Positions 17,461 through 25,095 of a stretch of DNA of 64,000 bases are shown here, piece after piece. Under the pieces are notes generated by a model. It was not told the DNA's origin. It did not search any database and saw nothing but the letters and a program-made list of their open reading frames with translations. Location of the stretch: the NCBI RefSeq assembly GCF_029222705.1, contig NZ_JARGZF010000002.1, positions 434,001 through 498,000 of the forward strand. Reading direction: 5' to 3'. Numbering within the stretch: position 1 is the first letter of the stretch; every line of letters begins with the position of its first letter. The DNA comes from Knoellia sp. p5-6-4. Its GTDB lineage: Bacteria; Actinomycetota; Actinomycetes; Actinomycetales; Dermatophilaceae. Both the position numbers and the translations under genes were made by a program.

Positions 17461-18070
17461 TGCCGGGGCAGAGCCGTTTTTCGAGCCCCTGCCCGAGCGG
17501 CAGCGGGTCGAGGACCACCGACCGGTCTACGTGCAGATGCCGTGGCAGCCGCCGGTCAACGTCGTGCCGGTCTCGGTCGGCGGCACGGTCGTGCTGGGCC
17601 GCACCGACGACACCGTGGTGGCGGTGGCCGGCTTGGAGGTCTACCCGGCCGGCATGGCGTTCACGGTGCAGACCTGGCAGCGCCCCGGCACCGAGCTCGT
17701 CGACGACGAGTGGGCCTGGAGGAACGCCGTCCGCATCGGCGTGCTGCTCGAGGACGGCACGAAGACCGGGGCCGCGCGTGAGGACCTGCCGGAGAACCTC
17801 AACATCGTCCCCGAGACGCCACGCATCGCACAGCTCGGCGGCGTCCAGGGCGGGATCCACGACAGGTGGCAGCACTGGCTGTACCCGCTCCCCAGAGGTG
17901 AGCGCTGGACCTTCGTCGTCGAGTGGCTGGCACGCGGCATACCCGAGACCCGGACGGCGTTCGACGCACGCCCGGTGCACGAAGGCGCGGCGGCGTCGGC
18001 AGGCCCGCTGTGGGAGCTGCCGACGCCGCCGGAGGGTGCGGAGGACGGCTGGTTCGGCTACGCCGGCTGA
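17444..18070 (+). CDS. Conserved hypothetical soluble protein
   Basis: A 208-residue protein with no signal peptide or membrane segment. The core is beta-strand-rich (VNVVPVSVGGTVVLGRTDDTVVAVAGLEVYPAGMAFTVQ is split over strands), then GERWTFVVEWLARGIPETRTAFDA, ending with a Pro-rich tail and GWFGYAG. I do not recognise the family. ATG 17444 (MSTPNSAG) lies within the previous gene. The 3' end overlaps the convergent DUF805 gene by 13 bases. Confidence 0.75.
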   Translation: MSTPNSAGAEPFFEPLPERQRVEDHRPVYVQMPWQPPVNVVPVSVGGTVVLGRTDDTVVAVAGLEVYPAGMAFTVQTWQRPGTELVDDEWAWRNAVRIGVLLEDGTKTGAAREDLPENLNIVPETPRIAQLGGVQGGIHDRWQHWLYPLPRGERWTFVVEWLARGIPETRTAFDARPVHEGAAASAGPLWELPTPPEGAEDGWFGYAG

Positions 18071-18438
18071 GCGGCCACGGCCTTGGGGGACTGACCCCAC
18101 GCATTGTGGCCCTTGCAGTCCTGCAGCGCGAAGAACAGCACGACGAGACCGCCGATCGGGATGAGCGACAACAGCATCCACCAGCCGCTGCGGCCGGTGT
18201 CGTGCAGGCGTCGCGCCGTCACCGCCAGGCTCGGCAGCAGCAGCGCGAGCGTCACCAGCATCGTGACCGGGCCGTAGCCCGCCGTCTGGGGAAGGCCCGC
18301 GCCGCTGTCGATGACCGTGGCCACCACGGCGACGATGAGGTAGAAGAGGACGAACCACCAGTACTCCGAGCGGCGGGCCCGACCGGAGAAGGTCGCGTAC
18401 TTCGACAACACGGTCTGCACAGCGGTCATGAACGACAT
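18058..18438 (-). CDS. DUF805 family integral membrane protein
   Basis: A 126-residue protein with three to four helices and the DUF805 hallmarks: KYATFSGRARRSEYWWFVLF near the start, LAVTARRLHDTGRSGWW in the middle and LIPIGGLVVLFFALQDCKGHN near the end. The biochemical role is unknown. The start at 18438 has GAGGGGG about 8 bases upstream; a second ATG nine bases later is possible. Confidence 0.92.
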   Translation of the reverse strand: MSFMTAVQTVLSKYATFSGRARRSEYWWFVLFYLIVAVVATVIDSGAGLPQTAGYGPVTMLVTLALLLPSLAVTARRLHDTGRSGWWMLLSLIPIGGLVVLFFALQDCKGHNAWGQSPKAVAAQPA

Positions 18439-18571
18439 CGGCGTCCCCCTCGTGAGGCGGCCGACCCTGCGTCGACCGAGGCTCATGGGTGGTGCCAGTG
18501 CCGTCGGCCGGCACGGCGACACGCCGCAGCTCGGGCGCCGGCCCACCCCCGCGCCGTTACGCTGCACGGCC

Positions 18572-19081
18572 GTGACCTCGACCAAGGCCCCCCATGGCGA
18601 CGACTGGCGCGCGGACCGCGTGGGCTCGGCACTGCGCGGTGAGAACCCCGCGGTGCTGCGCCGGCTCGCGGGCCGGTTCGCGGTCATGGGTGACGTGCAG
18701 TTCCTGCCGGGCAACTGCGTGCTCATCACCGACACGCCCGGCACGGATCGGCTGACCGACCTGCCGAGGCAGGAGCGGCTGGCCTTCCTCGGCAGCATGG
18801 AGCTGCTCGGCGAGGCGGTGCATACGGTGTGCGCGCGACGCGATCCGCACTTCCGGAGGGTCAACCTCGAGATCCAGGGCAACCACGACGCCTTCCTGCA
18901 TGCGCACGTCTGGCCCCGTTACGAGTGGGAGGGGCCCGACCACGTGTGGCGTCCGGTGGCCCTGCACCCGATCGAGCGGTGGCGCGCACCGGAGCCGGAG
19001 ACCGTGCTCGGGCCCCCGCACGACGACCTGCGCGCAGCCCTGACGGCCGAGCTGGACCGCCTGTCAGCCCGCAGGTTCTGA
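18572..19081 (+). CDS. HIT-like nucleotide hydrolase
   Basis: A 169-residue protein resembling diadenosine tetraphosphate hydrolases of the HIT superfamily. It has LPGNCVLITD at the end of the first strand pair and INLEIQGNHDAFLHAHVWPRY-type ending (VNLEIQGN then FLHAHVWPRYEWEG), where the H-x-H of the active site lies. The usual third His of HxHxH is replaced (HAHVW), so the chemistry may differ. The GTG start is supported by TACGCT eight bases upstream; earlier starts run through non-coding-looking sequence. The 3' end overlaps the convergent META-domain gene by 18 bases. Confidence 0.75.
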   Translation: MTSTKAPHGDDWRADRVGSALRGENPAVLRRLAGRFAVMGDVQFLPGNCVLITDTPGTDRLTDLPRQERLAFLGSMELLGEAVHTVCARRDPHFRRVNLEIQGNHDAFLHAHVWPRYEWEGPDHVWRPVALHPIERWRAPEPETVLGPPHDDLRAALTAELDRLSARRF

Positions 19082-19567
19082 GCTCAGCCCGAGCCAGTGG
19101 TCGTCCCAGAGCAGGGAGAGCGTCGGCCCGCTGAGCTCGAGCCGCGGCCGCGCCTGCAGCATCTCCCCGACCCACTCCTGCTGGCGCGTCAGCGCCGGCT
19201 CGCAGCCCATCTCGGTGCCCCCGAGCCCGTCGACGACGAGCGTGCTGTCCACGACTCTGACGGTTCCGGTCAGCACGTTGCACCCCGTCGTGGCGCGCAG
19301 CGACGTGCCCTCGAAGGTGAGCGCGACGCTTGAGCCCTGCACGACCGGCGACGGTGCGCCGACGTCGTTCACCGCGGTCCACGCGCCCTGCAGGTCGGCC
19401 ACGCCGCGGACGGGGACCGAACCATTGGCGTTGTCCTCCCCGCCGGGGTCGACGAGGGTGCGCACCACCATCGCCAGTCCCAGGGCCGCGACGACCGCGA
19501 GCACGGCGACGACGGGGACACGTCGTGTGGCTGTGCCTCTGGCCCTCATGCCCGTGGGACGCACCAT
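19064..19567 (-). CDS. Membrane-anchored META (HslJ-like) domain protein
   Basis: A 167-residue protein with an N-terminal membrane anchor (VPVVAVLAVVAALGLAMVV) and an extracytoplasmic META domain: DLQGAWTAVND, LTFEGTSLRATTGCNVLTGT, GCEPALTRQQEWVGEML, LSLLWDDHWLGL. META/HslJ domains are linked to motility and antibiotic tolerance in enterobacteria, but have no fixed biochemical role. ATG 19567 is chosen because the longer reading would overlap the upstream gene; an ATG 18 bases later is also possible. Confidence 0.85.
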   Translation of the reverse strand: MVRPTGMRARGTATRRVPVVAVLAVVAALGLAMVVRTLVDPGGEDNANGSVPVRGVADLQGAWTAVNDVGAPSPVVQGSSVALTFEGTSLRATTGCNVLTGTVRVVDSTLVVDGLGGTEMGCEPALTRQQEWVGEMLQARPRLELSGPTLSLLWDDHWLGLSSEPAG

Positions 19568-19589
19568 CGGGGGCAGCGGTTCCGGAGCG

Positions 19590-19982
19590 TCACTGCTCGA
19601 GCGAGCTCGGGTCGGTGGGGACGTCGACGGCATGCTCCTGCAGAGCGGCGAGGGGCACCAGCTGCAGCACCGCCTCGTTGGTCGCCGCCAGCACCACCGG
19701 CGCGGCCACGCCGTCGGCGCGGGCCCTGGCCCAGTTGAGCGCCGTCACGCACCAGCGGTCTCCCGGCACCAGGCCGGGGAACCGGTACTCGGGCACCGGC
19801 GTCGACAGGTCGTTGCCGATGCTGCGCTGGTGCGCGAGGAACTCCGCCGTGACCACCGCGCAGATCGTGTGGCTCCCGAGGTCCTGCGGCCCTGTGCTGC
19901 AGCAGCCGTCGCGGAAGAAGCCGGTCACCGGGTCGGTGCCGCACGGTTCGAGGTCGCCGCCGAGGACGTTGCACTCCGTCAT
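19590..19982 (-). CDS. DUF2237 family protein
   Basis: A 130-residue protein with the diagnostic start MTECNVLGGDLEPCGTDPVT, then GFFRDGCCSTGPQDLGSHTICAVVTAEFL, then RFPGLVPGDRWCVTALNWARA. The many conserved cysteines suggest a metal or redox role, but none is established. It lies 22 bases upstream of the META gene on the same strand and is divergent from the methyltransferase gene. GATGCT six bases before the ATG could be a -10 box. Confidence 0.92.
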   Translation of the reverse strand: MTECNVLGGDLEPCGTDPVTGFFRDGCCSTGPQDLGSHTICAVVTAEFLAHQRSIGNDLSTPVPEYRFPGLVPGDRWCVTALNWARARADGVAAPVVLAATNEAVLQLVPLAALQEHAVDVPTDPSSLEQ

Positions 19983-20085
19983 CGCCCCAGCATCGCGCCG
20001 CAGGTGCGGCGGGTGCCAGCGCACCACGCCGATCGCGATGACCCGCCTGTGGGGCTGGGTGGCACGCCTTCCGTGACCGGCGGCC

Positions 20086-20745
20086 GTGGTGGAGACTCGA
20101 CACGTGGCCGGATGCTGTGACCCGCGGGGGTGCGACCAGATGTTCGGCTCCGGGTTCTCCGGGCGGATGGCCAGGAGGTATCGACGCCGGGGACTGGACC
20201 GGACGGCGACGCGCATGGTCGACTTCCTCGCCGCCGACGGCCTGACCGACGCCACCGTGCTCGAGATCGGCGGCGGCGTCGGCGAGATCGGCATCGAGCT
20301 CCTGCGCCGCGGCGCCGCGACGGTCGTCTCCCTGGAGCTGTCCACCGCCTACGACCACGACGCGCACCGGCTGGCACAGGATGCCGGAGTGGCCGACCGG
20401 GTCCGGCGGAGCATCGTGGACATCGCCGCGACGCCGGACGAGGTGGGGCCCGCAGATGTGGTCGTCCTCCACCGGGTCGTCTGCTGCTACCCCGACCACG
20501 AACGGCTCCTCGCTGCGGCGGCCGACCACTGCCGCCACCGGCTGGCGTTCAGCCACCCACCTCGCCACCTCGGCAGCCGCGCACTGTTGGCGGCGGAGAA
20601 CACCTTTCATGCCCTCATGGGCCGCGAGTTCCGCACCTACGCCCACCCTCCGGCGGAGATGCTGGCGGTGCTGGTGGGGCACGGCCTTCGACCGGTGTCC
20701 ACCGAGCAGAGCGGCATGTGGCGGGTGCAGGCGCTCGCCCGGTGA
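20086..20745 (+). CDS. SAM-dependent methyltransferase, class I
   Basis: A 219-residue protein with a Rossmann methyltransferase core: motif I VLEIGGGVGEIGIELLRRG, the acidic end of strand two in VVSLELSTAYD, and motif IV PADVVVLHRVVCCYPDHERLL. The N-terminal part has a CC-DPRGC cluster (GCCDPRGCDQMFG) that may bind metal. It resembles small-molecule methyltransferases of the Mg-protoporphyrin methylase kind, but the substrate cannot be inferred. GTG 20086 is used; GTG at 20089 or 20104 would also fit. It precedes the AlkB-like gene by 58 bases and may be transcribed separately from it. Confidence 0.8.
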   Translation: MVETRHVAGCCDPRGCDQMFGSGFSGRMARRYRRRGLDRTATRMVDFLAADGLTDATVLEIGGGVGEIGIELLRRGAATVVSLELSTAYDHDAHRLAQDAGVADRVRRSIVDIAATPDEVGPADVVVLHRVVCCYPDHERLLAAAADHCRHRLAFSHPPRHLGSRALLAAENTFHALMGREFRTYAHPPAEMLAVLVGHGLRPVSTEQSGMWRVQALAR

Positions 20746-20766
20746 CCGGGGATGCCCCTCAACCTC

Positions 20767-20796
20767 TAGAACAGGTGTTCGAACCTGTCGTAAGGT
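20767..20796 (+). promoter_or_regulatory. LexA (SOS) box and -10 of the AlkB-like gene
   Basis: TAGAACAGGTGTTCGA (20767-20782) matches the Gram-positive/actinobacterial SOS box TCGAACANNTGTTCGA except for one base. TAAGGT (20791-20796) is a good -10, ending seven bases before the ATG at 20804; the SOS box covers the -35 position (about 20768-20773). LexA would therefore repress a leaderless transcript of the repair gene. Confidence 0.8.
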
Positions 20797-20803
20797 GGGC
20801 GCC

Positions 20804-21433
20804 ATGAGCATGGCACTCCAGGGCTCGCTGCTCGACGTCGCCGACCGCCTCGAGCTGCGCTCGCTCGGCCGCGGCCCCCAGCGCACCCTTCTGGCGAGAG
20901 GCGCCTGGGTCGACTACCGACCCGGTTGGCTGGCCGGGGCGGACGAGCTGTTCGACCACCTGCACCACCACGTGCCGTGGCACGCCGAGCGACGCGAGAT
21001 GTACGAGCAGATGGTCGACGTCCCTCGCCTGCTGAAGTTCTACAGCGAGGGCGAGGCGCTGCCGCACCCGGTGCTCGTCGAGGCGCGCGAGCGGCTGAGC
21101 CGCCACTACGCCGGCGAGCTCGGCGAGCCCTTCGTCACCGCCGGCATGTGCCTCTACCGCGACGGCCGCGACTCGGTTGCCTGGCACGGCGACCGCATCG
21201 GCCGGGCCAGGGACCTCGACACCATGGTCGCGATCCTCTCCGTGGGGTCGGCGCGATCGCTGATGCTGCGACCTCGCGGAGGTGGGAAGTCACTCGGCTT
21301 CTCCCTCGGGCACGGCGACCTCGTCGTCATGGGCGGCTCCTGCCAGCGCACCTGGGACCACTGCATCCCCAAGACCGCCAAGACGGTGGGGCCACGGATC
21401 TCGATCCAGTTCCGCCCCCGCGGCGTGCGCTGA
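20804..21433 (+). CDS. AlkB-like 2-oxoglutarate/Fe(II) dioxygenase (DNA repair)
   Basis: Predicted to remove alkyl lesions from DNA by oxidative demethylation. In 209 residues it has the AlkB fold start (LARGAWVDYRPGW), RERLSRHYAGE, CLYRDGRDSVAWHGDRIG with the H-x-D iron motif, the strand SVGSARSLMLRPR, HGDLVVMGG and the distal iron His in TWDHCIPK, then RISIQFRPR with the 2-oxoglutarate-binding Arg. All catalytic residues are present. The LexA box over its promoter supports a role in damage response. Confidence 0.9.
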   Translation: MSMALQGSLLDVADRLELRSLGRGPQRTLLARGAWVDYRPGWLAGADELFDHLHHHVPWHAERREMYEQMVDVPRLLKFYSEGEALPHPVLVEARERLSRHYAGELGEPFVTAGMCLYRDGRDSVAWHGDRIGRARDLDTMVAILSVGSARSLMLRPRGGGKSLGFSLGHGDLVVMGGSCQRTWDHCIPKTAKTVGPRISIQFRPRGVR

Positions 21434-21512
21434 GGGCCACCCCCGACTTGGCGCAATGGCCCCTCACCCGGGGTCGCACCGCGGCACACTCGTGCTGGAC
21501 GGGGGGTGGGGC

Positions 21513-22670
21513 ATGCGACAGCGTCGAACCGGTTTCGCCATGGGTGTCGCCACGGCCGCCGCGCTCTCGGCCTGTGCGGTCCCCGCCGCTCTGCGCGGTG
21601 ACGAGGTGCCGGCCGGGTGGGAGCGCGTCAGCGTGGGCGGGCTCACCCTCACCGGCCCCGTCGAGCCCTACCAGCCGGGGCGGCTGCTGGCATCCGGCCT
21701 CCTGCACGGACGCCCCTGCCTGGTGGAGCTGACGGTAGAGGGGGCCGCACGCTGCCTCCCGGACGGCGACACCTCGCCCGCAATCCCCTCTGCCACAGCA
21801 CTTTCCACCAACGGTGACGTCATCCTCGCCGTCGAGTGGCAGGACATGGGCGACGCGACGCCACCCGTCGTCTGGGCCGGCGACGACGCCAGGCTCGCCC
21901 GCGAGTCACTGGCGCCCGGACCCGACGGCAACGCCACCGCGTTCGTCGACGCCGCCACCTCCGACGACGAGGCGATCGTGGTCGGCACGGTCCCCTCAGC
22001 TGCGTGCCCGCACGGCGCCGTGTCCGCCTGGACGGTTCGCTCGCCCGGGCTGACCCCGTTCGGCGCACAGGGCCCCTGCGTCGACGCGGGCAGCCCCTCC
22101 CCGCTCCGGGCGGACACCGGCGACGGGTGGCTTCTCGTGGCCGGCCCGCTGTTCGCCCCCGGCACGGTGCCCTCCGCCAGTGGTCTGACCCAGATCTGGT
22201 TCGCCACCGCCGAGGACGAGGAGTGGAGCACGGCCGAGTGGCACCACGTCACGACGACCGACGCAGCCGACCTCGTCACCGACGTGGTGGTGGCGGTGGA
22301 TGGGGTGGTCGCCGGCAGCCGCGCGGGCCGACCGGTCCTGGTGACGGTCTCGGGTGACCGCGCCACCACCGTCGACGTCCCCGACGACGCGCTCGAGTCC
22401 ACCTCGCCCACGGTGCTCGTGGCCGACCCCGGAGTGGGCGGCCAGCCGGTCGTCCTGGCCGTGCAGGCCCTGCGCGGCACCCGGGTGTGGACCCAGCGCC
22501 AGGACGGCTGGTATGCCGTCGACGGCCCCCGCGGGCTGCTCACCTCCGCGGTCGAGATGGAGGACGCGACCTACGTGGCCGTCCGCGACGACGACGCCGA
22601 GGTGACCCTCTGGGTGCGCCGTCGCACGGCCACGGACGCCAGCCCACCGGCATACCGCGCGCAGCGCTGA
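21513..22670 (+). CDS. Putative lipoprotein A of a tandem paralogous pair
   Basis: A 385-residue secreted protein with a lipoprotein signal (MRQRRTGFAMGVATAAALSAC; lipobox LSAC). The rest looks like a beta-propeller-type repeat protein: alternating strands with recurring elements such as LVADPGVGGQPVVLAVQ and WYAVDGPRGLLTS. Paired cysteines (GRPCLVEL, ARCLPD; PSAACPHGA, QGPCVDAG) probably form disulfides. No enzyme motif is seen. It shares gene order, cysteine pattern and the DGPRGxLT motif with the next gene, so the two arose by duplication. A purine-rich run stands before the ATG. Confidence 0.7.
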   Translation: MRQRRTGFAMGVATAAALSACAVPAALRGDEVPAGWERVSVGGLTLTGPVEPYQPGRLLASGLLHGRPCLVELTVEGAARCLPDGDTSPAIPSATALSTNGDVILAVEWQDMGDATPPVVWAGDDARLARESLAPGPDGNATAFVDAATSDDEAIVVGTVPSAACPHGAVSAWTVRSPGLTPFGAQGPCVDAGSPSPLRADTGDGWLLVAGPLFAPGTVPSASGLTQIWFATAEDEEWSTAEWHHVTTTDAADLVTDVVVAVDGVVAGSRAGRPVLVTVSGDRATTVDVPDDALESTSPTVLVADPGVGGQPVVLAVQALRGTRVWTQRQDGWYAVDGPRGLLTSAVEMEDATYVAVRDDDAEVTLWVRRRTATDASPPAYRAQR

Positions 22671-22734
22671 GGTGGCCCACCCGGCGCACCCCAACCGGCT
22701 GCGCAGTGCCTGGCCATTCCTCCACACTGTCGGG

Positions 22735-23856
22735 GTGCACAGGGGGCGGGTGAGGCGCGGTCGTGCGGTCGCGGTGGCAGTCACCGCGGCGGCGGCAGTG
22801 GCCACGGTGACCGGGTGCGGTGGCTCGGCCCCCACCCCGGCCACCACGGCGCCGCCGACGACCACCGGCAGCACCGGCGCGGGGACGGCCTGGCATGAGG
22901 TGCGGCTCGACGGCGCCCGGGCGGTCGGCCCGCTCGTGCCCGACGGCGGCCGCGGCGTGCTCGTGCCCGCCGACCGCGCCGGCGCGACGGGCTGCCTGGC
23001 GTTCGTGTGGGGCGGGCAGTTCCGCGGCTGCCTCGAGGACAGCGCGACCCAGCCGCACCCGATCGGCCGGCCGATGGTCTCGGCCAGTGGGAACGTGCTC
23101 ACTGCCGAGACCGACTCGCCGACACCCAGGATGTGGGTGGGAGGCGATTGGGGAGACGGTGGCTCGGCAATGCTCGGCGCCACCGAGCACGCCCTGGTGA
23201 CCCACGGAGGGGCGTCCGATGACGACCTCGCCCTCTTCGGCAGCGCCGTCACCGCTGCCTGCCCCGACGGGGCGCTCGCCGTCTGGATGCCCGACCTGTC
23301 CGGCTGGCGGGTCCGGGGCGGCGAGGCCGCCTGCGTCGCCGAGGACTCGCGCGCCGACGTGGTCGGCTCGGTGCGCGACGGTGCGGTGCTGGTCTCCGGG
23401 CCAGATGTCCGCGGCAGGCCGCAGGCCTGGCTCGTCAGCACCGACAGCGACTCGTGGGACGACGCCACGTGGCAGCGCGTCCCGCTGCCCAAGGTGCTCG
23501 ACCGGGTCACCGACGTCGACTACACGTACACCAGCACGCTCGCGGGCACTGGAGGAGAGCGCGCGGTCGTGGTGCTCGATGGTGCCAAGCCGGCCTGGGT
23601 CGCCGACGAGCGGGTGGACCTCCGGCACCCGACGGTGCTGATCGCCGACGACGGCTTCGTGGACGACCCGGTGGTGGCGCTCCAGGGCCCTGCCGGCCCC
23701 CGGCTCTGTCTGCTCAGGGCGTCGTGGACCTGCGTGGACGGCCCCCGCGGGCAGCTCACCGGAGCCGAGGTCAGCGAGTCCCTGGTCTACCTGACCGTCC
23801 GCGACGACCACACCCGCGTGTGGCAGGCAGACGCCGCCGACCTGTTCGACCACTGA
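22735..23856 (+). CDS. Putative lipoprotein B of a tandem paralogous pair
   Basis: A 373-residue secreted protein with signal VHRGRVRRGRAVAVAV..., lipobox VTGC, then a Thr/Pro linker and a domain related to the preceding gene product: ATGCLAFVWGGQFRGCLED, VTAACPDGALAVWMPDL, TVLIADDGFVDDPVVALQ, CVDGPRGQLTGAEVSESLVYLTVRDD. GTG 22735 gives a normal signal peptide; an earlier GTG/ATG would add 21 residues before it. The gene starts 64 bases after its paralogue. Function unknown; a cell-surface sensor or binding role is a guess. Confidence 0.7.
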   Translation: MHRGRVRRGRAVAVAVTAAAAVATVTGCGGSAPTPATTAPPTTTGSTGAGTAWHEVRLDGARAVGPLVPDGGRGVLVPADRAGATGCLAFVWGGQFRGCLEDSATQPHPIGRPMVSASGNVLTAETDSPTPRMWVGGDWGDGGSAMLGATEHALVTHGGASDDDLALFGSAVTAACPDGALAVWMPDLSGWRVRGGEAACVAEDSRADVVGSVRDGAVLVSGPDVRGRPQAWLVSTDSDSWDDATWQRVPLPKVLDRVTDVDYTYTSTLAGTGGERAVVVLDGAKPAWVADERVDLRHPTVLIADDGFVDDPVVALQGPAGPRLCLLRASWTCVDGPRGQLTGAEVSESLVYLTVRDDHTRVWQADAADLFDH

Positions 23857-23889
23857 GGGCCCGACCCGGGGCGGACCCGCGCGCTGCGG

Positions 23890-25086
23890 CTACTCCCGGC
23901 CGGGCCAGCCGGTGTAGGCCTCGGCGAGGAACGTCGAGCCCGCCCTGGAGGTGACCACCGACGTCAGCTCGCCGACCTGCCGCCGCACGTCGAAGTCCGA
24001 GGCGTCGGGGAGCCGGTGCAGCATCGTCGTCATCCAGTAGGAGAAGTGCTGGGCGCGCCAGACCCGCTGCAGCGCCCGCTCGCTGTAGTCGTCGAGGGCG
24101 TCCCGGTCACCGGCGACGAACCGCTCGAGGCACTCGTGGAGCACCCGCACGTCAGCCAGGGCGAGGTTCAGCCCCTTGGCGCCGGTGGGCGGCACGGTGT
24201 GGGCGGCGTCGCCGGCGAGCACCATGCTGCCGTGGCGCATCGGCTCACAGACGAAGCTGCGGAAGGGCAGCACCGTCGTGTCGGTGATGCGGCCCTCCTT
24301 CAGCCGGAACCCGTCGCCGGCGACCCGCGCCTGCAGCTCCTCCCAGATGCGGTCCTCGGGCCAGTCCTCCACCCGCTCCGTCGGATCGCACTGGAAGTAC
24401 ATGCGCTGCACCGACTCGGTGCGCTGGCTGATGAGCGCGAAGCCACGGTCGGAGTGCGCGTAGATGAGCTCCGGCGCGCTGGGGGGCGCCTCGCACAGGA
24501 TGCCGAACCACGCGAACGGGTACTCGCGGAAGAAGTGTCGGCGCTGCGCCTCGGGGATCTCGTGCCGGCAGATGCTGCGCGAGCCGTCGGCCCCGACGAG
24601 CACCGAGCACCGCACCTCGCTCGCCCGGCCGTCCGCGTCGGTGAAGGTGATCCGTGGCTCGTCGGTCGTGACGTCGTGCACGGCGACGTCACTGACGCCG
24701 AAGCGCACGTCGCCGCGGTCGCGCTCCCGGGCCGTCGCGAGGTCCATGAAGACGTCGGTCTGGGGGTAGAGCCAGACCGACTCCCCCACCAGGTCCTTGA
24801 AGTCGATGCGGTGGCCGGTGCCCCCGAAGCGCAGCTCGATGCCCTCGTGCTCGTGGCCCTCGCGCAGCACCCGGTCGGAGACGCCGGTGTCGACCAGCAT
24901 CCGCACGCTGTCGTGCTCGAGGATGCCGGCCCGCACCGTCTCCTCGATCTCGCGGCGGGTGCGGTTGTCGACGACGACCGAGTCGATGCCCGAGCGAGCC
25001 AGCAGGTGCGAGAGCATCAGCCCGGCCGGGCCACCGCCGACGATGCCGACGGTGGCCCGGGTCAGGGCCTGCGTGGGTGCGCCCAT
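23890..25086 (-). CDS. pobA: 4-hydroxybenzoate 3-monooxygenase PobA
   Basis: An FAD-dependent hydroxylase that converts 4-hydroxybenzoate to protocatechuate with NAD(P)H and O2. The 398-residue protein has the FAD fingerprint GIVGGGPAGLMLSHLL near the N-terminus, the family's EETVRAGILEHDSVRML, the DG motif VGADGSRSICR, and the second FAD motif LAGDAAHTVPPTGAKGLNLALADV. Length and order match PobA closely. It ends the leftward aromatic block, 9 bases after the aldehyde dehydrogenase gene, and feeds PcaHG encoded at the other end of the block. Confidence 0.95.
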   Translation of the reverse strand: MGAPTQALTRATVGIVGGGPAGLMLSHLLARSGIDSVVVDNRTRREIEETVRAGILEHDSVRMLVDTGVSDRVLREGHEHEGIELRFGGTGHRIDFKDLVGESVWLYPQTDVFMDLATARERDRGDVRFGVSDVAVHDVTTDEPRITFTDADGRASEVRCSVLVGADGSRSICRHEIPEAQRRHFFREYPFAWFGILCEAPPSAPELIYAHSDRGFALISQRTESVQRMYFQCDPTERVEDWPEDRIWEELQARVAGDGFRLKEGRITDTTVLPFRSFVCEPMRHGSMVLAGDAAHTVPPTGAKGLNLALADVRVLHECLERFVAGDRDALDDYSERALQRVWRAQHFSYWMTTMLHRLPDASDFDVRRQVGELTSVVTSRAGSTFLAEAYTGWPGRE

Positions 25087-25095
25087 GCGGGCAGC

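Noticed and set aside
19982-20086. Extra small gene between the DUF2237 and methyltransferase genes
   Set aside because: About 100 bases with frames that only extend neighbouring genes and no start signals of their own.
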